Numbered from the stretch's first letter, positions 1-7,239 are shown. The stretch: 12,283 bases of DNA from Clostridiales bacterium (GCA_003343685.1 QAKS01000075.1:1-12283); one strand, 5' to 3'. Numbers and translations: made by a program. Notes: a model not told the origin generated them from the sequence alone.

Positions 1-18
1 GCTGTGTATAAGAGACAG
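1..18. other. Residual Nextera (Tn5 mosaic end) adapter at contig edge
   Basis: Bases 3-18 read TGTGTATAAGAGACAG, identical to the last 16 bases of the 19-bp Tn5 mosaic end used in Nextera libraries. The two bases before it do not continue the match. The mraY reading frame is convincing down to base 19 and meets the adapter there. This is a library artefact, not chromosomal sequence, and it marks the contig end. Confidence 0.93.
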
Positions 19-936
19 AGTGGAGACAATCTTTGTCTCATGCACGCCTTTCAGTTCATAGTGATGATGCAGAGGCGCCATTTTAAAAATACGTTTATGG
101 CGCAGCTTATAGCTGCCCACCTGCAAAATGCAGGACAAACCCGACAGCACATACATGATGCCGATGACCGGAATCAGTATCTGCAGTTTCGAAATAATAG
201 CGACCGCCGCTATGGCTCCGCCTAAAAACAGCGAGCCCGTATCCCCCATAAATACCTTTGCCGGGTAGGTATTATACCGCAGAAAGCCCAGTATGGCTCC
301 CGTAAGCGCAGCAGCAAAAATCATCAGATCCTTTGCCCACATTGTGGACGTTCCCAATGCCAGAAAAATGATGGTAAAAGTCGCTGCGTCAAGCAGCGTC
401 ACGCCGCCGGCAAGTCCATCCAGACCGTCTGTCAGATTTACACAATTGGTTACTGCCAGTATAACAAATACAGTAAAAGGAATATACCAAATCCCTAAAT
501 CCCAATAAACGTCTGCAATGGGAATGTAGAGCGCACTGCCGATCTCGCTGTCATTGTATGCAAAAAACGCTGTCAGGATTGCAAAGATAAGCTGTGTGCC
601 AAACTTCTGATATACCTTCAATCCCAGATTCCTGTGCTTCAACACGATAATCAGATCGTCGATCAGACCGATGATTCCATAGGCCAGCGCACAGATCAAG
701 GCAACCCACACATACCGGTTCGTCTCTCCGATAAATACCAAAACGCCGGCAATGACGCCGAGCGTTATAAAAATCCCCCCCATCGTGGGCGTCCCTGCCT
801 TAGATAAATGGGACTGGGGGCCGTCTTCCCTGATTGACTGGCCCGCGTGCATCTTCCGCAGCACGGGAATCAGCAAAAATCCCGCGCCGAGGGATACGAC
901 AAAACCAATCAGTACAGCTAAAATCAAAGTTTGCAT
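19..936 (-). CDS. mraY: Phospho-N-acetylmuramoyl-pentapeptide transferase MraY (3' end missing)
   Basis: MraY is the integral membrane enzyme that transfers phospho-MurNAc-pentapeptide from UDP to undecaprenyl phosphate, giving lipid I. The frame gives 306 codons from ATG 936 and has no stop, because it runs into adapter sequence at base 18. I translated it by hand. It opens with a hydrophobic helix (MQTLILAVLIGFVVSL). The conserved Asp pair is at D93-D94 (GLIDDL). NLTDGLDG is at 167-174, MGDTGS at 230-235 with the third conserved Asp at 232, and the MAPLHHHYE histidine cluster at about 287-294. The family is usually about 320-325 residues, so roughly 18 C-terminal residues are lost. GGAGAAGG at 943-950 lies 6 nt before the ATG. 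It is the last visible gene of the dcw operon, 56 bp after murE. The missing end is a contig artefact, not a pseudogene. Confidence 0.96.
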
Positions 937-992
937 AAAACACCTTCTCCAAAATTAATCAGCCATCATTATACACTGACGGCCTGAAATAA

Positions 993-2444
993 TCAACCGA
1001 TTCTCCCCAGCTCCGAAAGCAGCTCCTCCACGATCACCTTTTCGTCGAAGGGGTGTTTTACGCCCTCGATTTCCTGATAATCCTCATGTCCCTTGCCCGC
1101 CAGCAGAATCACGTCGTCTTTTTTCGCATGTTCCAGCGCATACCGGATTGCGTTTCTCCTGTTTTCAATTACGATATAGTCCCCGCCCGACTTTTCTACC
1201 CCGGGAATAATCATATCTATAATATCCATAGGCTTTTCAAACCTGGGATTATCCGATGTAATAATCGAAAAATCTGCCATCCGGCCCGTGATCTCCCCCA
1301 TAATCGGACGCTTTCTGCTGTCTCTGTTTCCCCCGCAGCCCACGATAGAAACAATGCGCCCTTTTGCAAAGCCCCTTATTGTCTGTAAGGTGCTTTGCAA
1401 ACTGTCCGGCGTATGTGCGTAATCCAAGATGACTGCATAATCTCCGCCGTGTGTATTGAGCGCTTCGAATCTGCCGGGAACGGACTTCATTCTGCCGATG
1501 CCCGCAGCAATATGTTCCGCGCCAATTCCCATGCACATCGCCACCGCCGCAGCGCACAACGTGTTGTAGACACTGAACATCCCGGGAATTGCCACATGAA
1601 TCGGGAACGTTGTGCCGTCCTTCCCCACCAGCTTATACGCACAGCCGTCTATATGCAGCTCGACATTCTCCGCGCGGACATCTCCTTTGTTCATTCCGTA
1701 TGTAATGACTCTTCCCGTCGCCGCGTCTTTCATATATCCGCCATACCTGTCGTCCGTATTGATAACTGCATTTTCGGAATTCTGAAAGAGGATTGCCTTT
1801 GCCGCCGCATAGTTTTCAAAAGTTTTATGAAAATCCAAATGATCCTGCGTCAAGTTTGTAAAAGCTGCTGCCGCAAATTTAATGCCGTATACCCGTTCCA
1901 GAACGAGCGAGTGGGATGACACCTCCATAACGACGGAATTTACGCCCTCATCTACCATTTGGCGCAGAAGCCGCTGTAAATCCATGGACTCCGGCGTCGT
2001 TCTCTCTGTATGAATCGCCCTGTCGCCAATCAGATTGACAATCGTTCCCAGCAGCCCCACCTTTTCACCCGCCGTCTCCAGTATATTTTTGATCATATAG
2101 GTAATGGAGGTTTTCCCGTTTGTTCCGGTTACGCCGATCATTCTCAAGCTTTTTGCAGGTTCACCATAAAAAAAGGCCGACATCTCCGCCATTGCCCGCC
2201 TCCCATCCTCCACAACAACCTGCGTTACGGGAACGTCCTGCAGTTCTGAGACGACGATACAGACAGCTCCCCTTTCGACTGCCATTTTCGCATATTTGTG
2301 TCCATCCGTTTCGTATCCTTTGATACAGAAAAAAAGATCGCCCTTGTCCACCTGCCGGGAATCGTAATTCATACCGGATATTTCAACATCTGTACTGCCA
2401 ACCACCCTGCAGTGAATTCTGTCTGTCATTTCTTTTAAAAGCAT
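993..2444 (-). CDS. murE: UDP-MurNAc-tripeptide synthetase MurE, probably meso-diaminopimelate-adding
   Basis: MurE is the cytoplasmic ATP-dependent ligase that adds the third stem amino acid to UDP-MurNAc-L-Ala-D-Glu. The length of 483 residues is normal. The N-terminal UMP-binding domain covers about residues 1-100. The Mur ligase P-loop GVTGTNGKT is at 104-112, and the TTPES substrate loop at 149-153. The lysine normally carbamylated is expected at K216 (AAAKAILF). DYAHTPD is at 341-347 and GGNRDSRKRP at 371-380. The acceptor-binding motif is DNPRFEKP (398-405). DNPR with arginine is the signature of meso-DAP enzymes, whereas L-lysine enzymes carry a different motif here. The ATG has GGGGGAG 6 nt upstream. 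It follows the PBP gene by 25 bp. The next gene is mraY, not murF. Confidence 0.97.
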   Translation of the reverse strand: MLLKEMTDRIHCRVVGSTDVEISGMNYDSRQVDKGDLFFCIKGYETDGHKYAKMAVERGAVCIVVSELQDVPVTQVVVEDGRRAMAEMSAFFYGEPAKSLRMIGVTGTNGKTSITYMIKNILETAGEKVGLLGTIVNLIGDRAIHTERTTPESMDLQRLLRQMVDEGVNSVVMEVSSHSLVLERVYGIKFAAAAFTNLTQDHLDFHKTFENYAAAKAILFQNSENAVINTDDRYGGYMKDAATGRVITYGMNKGDVRAENVELHIDGCAYKLVGKDGTTFPIHVAIPGMFSVYNTLCAAAVAMCMGIGAEHIAAGIGRMKSVPGRFEALNTHGGDYAVILDYAHTPDSLQSTLQTIRGFAKGRIVSIVGCGGNRDSRKRPIMGEITGRMADFSIITSDNPRFEKPMDIIDMIIPGVEKSGGDYIVIENRRNAIRYALEHAKKDDVILLAGKGHEDYQEIEGVKHPFDEKVIVEELLSELGRIG

Positions 2445-2469
2445 TTCATACTCCCCCTGTCAATCGGTT

Positions 2470-4608
2470 TTATCCCGCGTCATCGTGTGTATTCTTCCGG
2501 TCAGGTTCCGCTTTACCACAGGTCACTGTCACTCTCCTGTCGGCGGGCAGCTCGCTCCCCGCGGCGGGTGACTGTTCCGCCACCATTCCGTTTCCGTTGT
2601 CCATGTCCTGCAGCACGATATCTAAGCCTGCCTGCCTACATACAGTATACGCTTCCGACAGCTTCTTGCCAATAAGATTAGGCACTGTCTCCTCATTTTC
2701 TTGTTCAATCGTCCCCACTGCCTCAATCCGGGAGCCTCTTTGCACCTCTGTCCCGGCGGCGGGACTCTGCTCTTTTGCCTTTCCCGATCCGATAAAGTCT
2801 ACCGACAATCCGCTTTCCTCTGCCGCCTGCCGAGCCTCGTCCGCCGTCATCCCCGTGAAATCCGGTACGTTTGTCATTTCCGCATCAGCGCCCTCCGCCT
2901 CATATCCCGCCGACTTCAGGCACTTCTCCAGAATATCCTTTGCAAAAGGCGCAGCTACTACACTGCCATAATCCACCGCTACATTTGGTTTATACACAAT
3001 AAACAGACAGAGAAATTTCGGATCGTCCGCCGGAGCAAACCCGATAAAAGAGGAAATATGCTTGCCCTGGACGATTTTTCCGTCTTCATCGTAAATCTGT
3101 GCGGTACCCGTCTTTCCTCCCACGGCATACCCTTCAATTTTAGCATTCTTACCGCTTCCTTCGTCCACGACGCCCTGCAGCAGAGTGCGGACCATTGCCG
3201 ACGTTTCTTCCGAAATAATTTGACCTCTCTCCTGCGCTTCAAATTTCTTTACGGTGTTTCCCTCGCCGTCTGTCAATTCGGAAACGAGCCGCGGCGTATA
3301 GAGCGTTCCCCCGTTAATCGCCGCAGATACGCCCGTCACCAGCTGCAGAGGTGTCACCGCTATGCTCTGTCCGAAACCGATTCGTGCCAGATCCGTATTT
3401 CTGACATATTTCTCTGCCGTAACAATCCCCGCAGCATCCGTGGAAAAGTCAATCCCCGTTCTGCTTCCGAAGCCAAATGCGGAAATATATTCGTAAAAGG
3501 AGTCAGTTCCCATGTTAAGCGCCATCGTCATAAACGCCGGATTACAAGAGTTTTGTACTGCCTCCGCCAGCGTCTCATGACCGTGAGGGTTTCCCACCCT
3601 CCAGCAGCTTATTTTTTCGCCGTCCACCAACTTCGCACCGGTGCAGTTAAACGTCGTCGCCTCCGTCGTGGTTCCGCTGTCCAAAGCCGACGCCAGCGTA
3701 ATAATCTTAAAGGTCGACCCGGGTTCGTACGCATCCGTCACCATTCTGTTTTTTGTCAAACTGGTCAGCTTTTCCGTATCGCTCCTGTCCAGATTGTTGA
3801 GGTCTGCGCTGGGGTAGTTTGCCATTGCCAAAACACTGGCGTCGGACGGATCCATAACGATTACACCAACCGATTCGGCATCGTTCTGCTCCATTGCCTC
3901 CCGCGCCGCTGTCTCCGCAAAGTTTTGTATTTTCGAGTCAATGGTGAGTACGACATTCAGCCCGTCCTCCGGCTCTATATAGGTCTTTTCCGAGTCTGAA
4001 ACTGATCGTCCCTTTGCGTCTACCAAAGACAGCTCCGTGCCGTCGTATCCTTTTAAATACTTGTTGTAGGCCTTTTCAATGCCCTCTTGACCGTCTCCGT
4101 CCGCACTGGTATACCCGAGAACCTGCGCGGCAAAATCATTATAAATGTAGTATCTCTTTCTGTCGGAAAAAAAGTCAACCCCTGACAGACCCAATGCCTC
4201 AATTTTTTCCGCCTGTTCGCTGGTGATCTGCCGTTTCAGCCAGACCTCCATTTTGCTTTTGTCACTTGCCTTGTCAAATATGGTCTGTTCGTCCATCTCC
4301 AATATTTCGGAGAGAAGCGAGGCCACTTCGCCCGGATCTTTAATATCCTGCGGTTTTAAAAGCACACTTTTGACTGATGCGCTTGTCGCCAGCACCTGAC
4401 CGTTGGCGTCTAAAATATCGCCCCGCTGCGCGACGATCGTCGTCTCGCTGGTCCACTGGTTTTCCACCTGATCCTGCAGCGTACCCGCCTCAATAAACAT
4501 CAGCTGTACCATGCGCAAAATAATAACGGCAAAAAGAACAAGAACCGCATAGAACAATCCCCTCAGTCTCTTTTTGCTGTTTATTTTCTTATTGGCATTA
4601 CTATTCAA
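2470..4608 (-). CDS. ftsI: Class B penicillin-binding protein with two PASTA domains (FtsI/PbpB/SpoVD type)
   Basis: This is the septal peptidoglycan transpeptidase of the dcw cluster. Numbering from TTG 4608 (712 residues): a short basic cytoplasmic tail, one membrane helix at about 17-38, a PBP dimerisation domain, then the transpeptidase domain with STFK (298-301, catalytic serine 298), SCN (354-356) and KTG (499-501). Two PASTA domains follow at about 578-633 and 640-697, each with a QSPAAGxE-like core. No ATG is near the start, so initiation must be at TTG. TTG 4614 lies only 1 nt after the GAGGG at 4616-4620, while TTG 4608 lies 7 nt after it and is preferred. Two PASTA domains resemble B. 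subtilis PbpB; B. subtilis SpoVD has one. Whether it serves vegetative division, sporulation or both cannot be told from sequence. Confidence 0.94.
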   Translation of the reverse strand: MNSNANKKINSKKRLRGLFYAVLVLFAVIILRMVQLMFIEAGTLQDQVENQWTSETTIVAQRGDILDANGQVLATSASVKSVLLKPQDIKDPGEVASLLSEILEMDEQTIFDKASDKSKMEVWLKRQITSEQAEKIEALGLSGVDFFSDRKRYYIYNDFAAQVLGYTSADGDGQEGIEKAYNKYLKGYDGTELSLVDAKGRSVSDSEKTYIEPEDGLNVVLTIDSKIQNFAETAAREAMEQNDAESVGVIVMDPSDASVLAMANYPSADLNNLDRSDTEKLTSLTKNRMVTDAYEPGSTFKIITLASALDSGTTTEATTFNCTGAKLVDGEKISCWRVGNPHGHETLAEAVQNSCNPAFMTMALNMGTDSFYEYISAFGFGSRTGIDFSTDAAGIVTAEKYVRNTDLARIGFGQSIAVTPLQLVTGVSAAINGGTLYTPRLVSELTDGEGNTVKKFEAQERGQIISEETSAMVRTLLQGVVDEGSGKNAKIEGYAVGGKTGTAQIYDEDGKIVQGKHISSFIGFAPADDPKFLCLFIVYKPNVAVDYGSVVAAPFAKDILEKCLKSAGYEAEGADAEMTNVPDFTGMTADEARQAAEESGLSVDFIGSGKAKEQSPAAGTEVQRGSRIEAVGTIEQENEETVPNLIGKKLSEAYTVCRQAGLDIVLQDMDNGNGMVAEQSPAAGSELPADRRVTVTCGKAEPDRKNTHDDAG

Positions 4609-4615
4609 AGACAAT

Positions 4616-4620
4616 CCCTC
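4616..4620 (-). promoter_or_regulatory. Ribosome binding site that decides the PBP start
   Basis: GAGGG on the minus strand is 1 nt from TTG 4614 but 7 nt from TTG 4608. Normal spacing favours the second TTG. Confidence 0.7.
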
Positions 4621-4624
4621 AAAC

Positions 4625-5272
4625 TCATCCGAATAATTCGCTCAACAGCCGTCCAAGCGTTTCCAAAAAACCTCCGCCGTCTGCATTGGCGTCCGCCGTT
4701 GCCACAGGCGCATCCGTGTCTTCTATTTGTATGTATCTCACCTGATCGTTATTCGGGAACTGCATACCCAGCTCGTTTTCTGCCTTTGCCTGTACCTCCT
4801 GCAGGTTTGTCTGCGCCGCTATCTCTACCGATTTCTGTTCGATTGCACTGTCCAGCTTTGTAATCTGCTCTTTGATCGTCACATTCTTCAGATTGATGGA
4901 GCTGATCTCCGCCTGTCTTGAAATACCGAACGCAAAGAGAAGAAACAACGCAAATACCATCAGACAGTCGGCCAGAACTCGTTTCCTTTTTTCCTGAATC
5001 GCCCTGATCTCCGCCTGCGATTGCGTCTGAGACTGGCGTGCGGTTTTTTTCCGCGTCTTTTCAGCCGTTCCGGCATACCCTGCCACAGCCGCCTGCCTTC
5101 TCATTTTTTTGGGCAGCACATCCCAGTCGCCTACCACGACTGCCCTTGTCACCGTTTCCGGTTTTCGGCTCCGCCGAATAATCTCTTCTTCCGTATAATA
5201 GTACTCTTCCGTATTATCATATGTGTCATCATAATAGCTTTCGTACTTATACGCGTTGCTGCTCCGATTCAT
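4625..5272 (-). CDS. ftsL: FtsL-like division protein with long acidic, tyrosine-rich N-terminus
   Basis: FtsL is a bitopic membrane protein that pairs with DivIC/FtsB and activates the septal synthase FtsW-PBP. From ATG 5272 the product is 215 residues. The cytoplasmic part of about 95 residues starts with a Tyr/Asp/Glu-rich stretch and then turns basic (KTRKK, KRKR). One membrane helix sits at about 99-117, followed by an extracytoplasmic coiled coil at about 125-165. The tail AENELGMQFPNNDQVRYI is the usual FtsL ending. A short amphipathic helix follows (FLETLGRLLSELFG). I chose ATG 5272 because it overlaps the rsmH stop as ATGA. An in-frame ATG at 5284 sits directly on GAGAGG with no spacer. 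The assignment rests on topology, the tail motif and position between rsmH and the PBP gene, because FtsL sequences are poorly conserved. The PBP gene begins 16 bp downstream. Confidence 0.87.
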   Translation of the reverse strand: MNRSSNAYKYESYYDDTYDNTEEYYYTEEEIIRRSRKPETVTRAVVVGDWDVLPKKMRRQAAVAGYAGTAEKTRKKTARQSQTQSQAEIRAIQEKRKRVLADCLMVFALFLLFAFGISRQAEISSINLKNVTIKEQITKLDSAIEQKSVEIAAQTNLQEVQAKAENELGMQFPNNDQVRYIQIEDTDAPVATADANADGGGFLETLGRLLSELFG

Positions 5273-6195
5273 GTTTCCCTGCATCCTCTCACAAATATCC
5301 TCAGCTTAGCGCTTCTCGACCGCGGATTATTTTCCGTTTCCTCCGCAGTCGGCAAAACAGGTTTCCTGGGAATTGCTTTCCCCTTTGCCTTCTTTCCGCA
5401 TACGCACTGCGGAAAATCCTTGGGGCATTCACATGGGTCCTCCGCCTTTCTGAATACCTTTTTAACGATTCTGTCCTCCAAAGAATGGAAGGAAATCACC
5501 GCCAAAACTCCGTCTTCGCTCAATGCGTCTATATAGTCGTTCAGCGCCCTTTCAAGACCGGAAAGTTCGTCATTGACCTCTATGCGTATGGCCTGAAAAG
5601 TCCGTTTCGACGGATTTCCCCCCTTGCGTCTGGCCGCAGCAGGTATGGCGTCCTTTATAATATCCGCCAACTCCCCCGTCGTGGAAAGAGGTCTGCGCTC
5701 CACGATCATTTTGGCAATCCTCGGCGCAAATTTTTCCTCTCCATACTCATATAATATCCGCCTGAGCTCGTCCTCACTGTACGTGTTGAGAACCGTCCTC
5801 GCATCCTTTTCAGACTCACGGTTCATTCTCATATCCAGTGGCGCGTCGGCAGAGTATGAAAATCCTCTTTCCTCTTCATCCAACTGGTAAGAGGATACGC
5901 CGAGATCCAACAATGCGCCGTCAATGCTCTCTACCTGCAGCTCTTTGAGAATTGCAGAAAGATTTTTAAAGTCGTCATGGATTAAAGCGAACCTGCCCTC
6001 GTATGCACTGAATTTCTTCCTGCATCTCGTGATTGCATCGGCATCCTTATCTATTCCGATCAAACGGCATCCGGCATCCAAAATTCCCTTGGAGTGTCCG
6101 CCGCCGCCAAGAGTACCGTCGACGATCAGCTTTCCCTCTCCCGGTTTTAACGCTGCCATACATTCGTTATACATCACGCTTATATGTCCGCTCAT
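5269..6195 (-). CDS. rsmH: 16S rRNA (cytosine(1402)-N(4))-methyltransferase RsmH (MraW)
   Basis: RsmH is a SAM-dependent enzyme that methylates N4 of C1402 in the decoding centre of 16S rRNA. The 308 residues match the family length. The SAM motif is VDGTLGGGGHS at 25-35, with acidic residues after it at 49-53 (DKDAD). LDLGVSSYQLD is at 96-106 and RGFSYSADAPLDMRMN at 110-125, both hallmark RsmH segments. AVISFHSLEDRIVK is at 232-245. A cysteine cluster lies at C255, C257, C264 and C266, followed by the ending NPRSRSAKLR. Start ATG 6195 overlaps the mraZ stop by 4 bp (ATGA), and its ribosome binding site, GGAG at 8 nt, lies inside the last codons of mraZ. This suggests translational coupling. 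Confidence 0.98.
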   Translation of the reverse strand: MSGHISVMYNECMAALKPGEGKLIVDGTLGGGGHSKGILDAGCRLIGIDKDADAITRCRKKFSAYEGRFALIHDDFKNLSAILKELQVESIDGALLDLGVSSYQLDEEERGFSYSADAPLDMRMNRESEKDARTVLNTYSEDELRRILYEYGEEKFAPRIAKMIVERRPLSTTGELADIIKDAIPAAARRKGGNPSKRTFQAIRIEVNDELSGLERALNDYIDALSEDGVLAVISFHSLEDRIVKKVFRKAEDPCECPKDFPQCVCGKKAKGKAIPRKPVLPTAEETENNPRSRSAKLRIFVRGCRET

Positions 6196-6623
6196 ATGCC
6201 AAGCTCCATTAATTTCTCCAAAGTCTCTTCAAAGCCGTCATTCGCCGCTTCGCTGAAATCATCCCAGTTCTCCTTAGACCAGATTTCTGCGCGGTTGACC
6301 ACACCGTTTACAAGCACGTCCTTTTCCAGCCCCGCATATTCACGAAGCCTTTGGGGAATCACGACTCTGCCCTGCTTATCCGTATCACATTCTGTAGCCG
6401 AAGCGCACAGCAGACGAAAAAAACTCTGCGCTCTTCTGTCTGCAAGCGGAAGGGTGGTGAGCTTTCCCACAAATTTCTCCCATGCCTCCGCAGAAAACAC
6501 AAAAAGACATTTGCCAATGCCCTGGCTCAATATGAATTTTTCACCCAGATCGTCCCTGAATTTTGCAGGCACGAATACCCGCCCTTTCGGATCCAGAGTG
6601 TGGGCGTAGCTTCCAATCAACAT
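6192..6623 (-). CDS. mraZ: Transcriptional regulator MraZ of the dcw cluster
   Basis: MraZ is a ring-forming DNA-binding protein with two SpoVT/AbrB-like half domains. It binds short TGG-type direct repeats upstream of its own gene and represses the dcw operon. From ATG 6623 the product is 143 residues, the normal length. The first repeat carries DPKGRVFVPAKFR (11-23), the second CDTDKQGRVVIPQRLR (79-94). I chose ATG 6623 because its N-terminus, MLIGSY, lines up with MFMGEY of the B. subtilis protein. A GTG at 6635 would add four residues and has no spaced ribosome binding site. The site itself is unusual: AAAGG at 6626-6630 is only 2 nt from the ATG and 5 nt from an in-frame TTG at 6620. First gene of the operon. 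Confidence 0.96.
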   Translation of the reverse strand: MLIGSYAHTLDPKGRVFVPAKFRDDLGEKFILSQGIGKCLFVFSAEAWEKFVGKLTTLPLADRRAQSFFRLLCASATECDTDKQGRVVIPQRLREYAGLEKDVLVNGVVNRAEIWSKENWDDFSEAANDGFEETLEKLMELGI

Positions 6624-6640
6624 GTCCTTTTGCACCCCAA

Positions 6641-6654
6641 GTTAAAATTTTAAC
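6641..6654. repeat. Perfect 14-bp palindrome in the mraZ leader
   Basis: GTTAAAATTTTAAC is a perfect inverted repeat with no spacer. It lies between the last MraZ box and the mraZ ribosome binding site, inside the presumed leader transcript. It could be a dimeric-protein site or merely AT-rich sequence. Confidence 0.5.
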
Positions 6655-6687
6655 CCATTTTGCTCCACTTAAAACCACTATACACCA
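6655..6687 (-). promoter_or_regulatory. Probable MraZ operator: four TGG boxes at 10-bp period
   Basis: On the minus strand TGG occurs at 6685-6687, 6675-6677, 6665-6667 and 6655-6657, exactly 10 bp apart, in the contexts ATGG, AGTGG, AGTGG and ATGGG. MraZ is known to bind TGG(G)-type direct repeats with this spacing upstream of mraZ. The array covers the -35/-10 spacer, the -10 box and the first transcribed bases, so a bound MraZ ring would block RNA polymerase. The next positions in phase (6645 and 6695) lack the box. Confidence 0.85.
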
Positions 6688-6705
6688 TTTCTTATGGATT
6701 TTCAA
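6677..6705 (-). promoter_or_regulatory. Sigma-A promoter of the dcw operon
   Basis: The minus strand shows a -35 of TTGAAA (6705-6700), a 17-bp spacer and a -10 of TATAGT (6682-6677), each five of six to consensus. Transcription would start near 6670, giving a leader of about 47 nt before mraZ. The MraZ boxes overlap it. Confidence 0.82.
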
Positions 6706-6711
6706 CCTATT

Positions 6712-6727
6712 TTTGTGAAAACACAAA
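6712..6727. repeat. Operator-like inverted repeat between mraZ and the DivIVA-like gene
   Basis: TTTGTG (6712-6717), AAAA, then CACAAA (6722-6727) form a symmetric 16-bp element. It lies 7 bp upstream of the mraZ -35 box, in the region shared by the two divergent transcripts. No T-tract follows on either strand, so it is not a terminator. Confidence 0.4.
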
Positions 6728-6821
6728 TTTATATAAATAACGGCACAGAATACACCGAACGACATTCTTTTCAGTCATTTTCAGCTAAACTGTAGTCATC
6801 ACCAATACCCGGAGGAAAAAA

Positions 6822-7223
6822 ATGAAACACAGCAGAACCCCCAATCAAAGAAGCAGCGAACTCGAAGAATATGAGCAGATTATTAACGAGCAAAAGAAAA
6901 GAATCAACACACTGCGGGATGAAAAAAGAGAGCTTGCGGAAATTCTTTCCCATTACGAGGGACAAAAAGAGATGATCTCCGGCGCAATGATTAACGCAGA
7001 GATCACCTCTCAAAAAATGATTGAAAATGCAAAAAGAACAGCCATCCAGATTCTGTCGGACGCCAACAAAAAAGCCGAATGGGAAGAGACTCGGCTCACA
7101 TCATACAGACGTCAGCTCCTTGAGCTGGACGACCGCTGTGAAAAAATACTTGCGGATATCCGCTCTCATCTGGCCGAGGAGGATCACCACTCCCTCGGTA
7201 TTGTCGTAGGCGGCAGGCAGTAG
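6822..7223 (+). CDS. Coiled-coil protein resembling the C-terminal half of DivIVA
   Basis: The product is 133 residues, strongly charged and predicted to be almost entirely helical from about 11 to 119, with no signal peptide or membrane helix. The segment YEGQKEMISGAMINAE through SQKMIENAKRTA and ILSDANKKAE (45-85) resembles the DivIVA/GpsB coiled coil, where alanine-rich heptads of this form follow the lipid-binding head. That N-terminal head is absent, so membrane curvature binding cannot be assumed. The ATG is well supported by GGAGG at 6811-6815, 6 nt upstream. It is divergent from the dcw operon across a 198-bp gap and converges on recG, whose stop is 17 bp away. Location suggests a link to division or wall growth, but function is unknown. 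It could equally be a generic coiled-coil protein. Confidence 0.68.
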   Translation: MKHSRTPNQRSSELEEYEQIINEQKKRINTLRDEKRELAEILSHYEGQKEMISGAMINAEITSQKMIENAKRTAIQILSDANKKAEWEETRLTSYRRQLLELDDRCEKILADIRSHLAEEDHHSLGIVVGGRQ

Positions 7224-7239
7224 ACAGCCAGCAGGCCTG

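Noticed and set aside
2701..3999. Long plus-strand open frame (432 codons)
   Set aside because: It lies wholly antisense to the class B PBP gene, whose catalytic motifs are all intact. The predicted product is Arg/Cys/His-rich with no family resemblance, and I see no ribosome binding site.
6760..6821. Promoter for the DivIVA-like gene
   Set aside because: Several weak candidates (for example a TTTTCA with a TAGTCA) but no pair with consensus hexamers and 16-18 bp spacing that I would defend.
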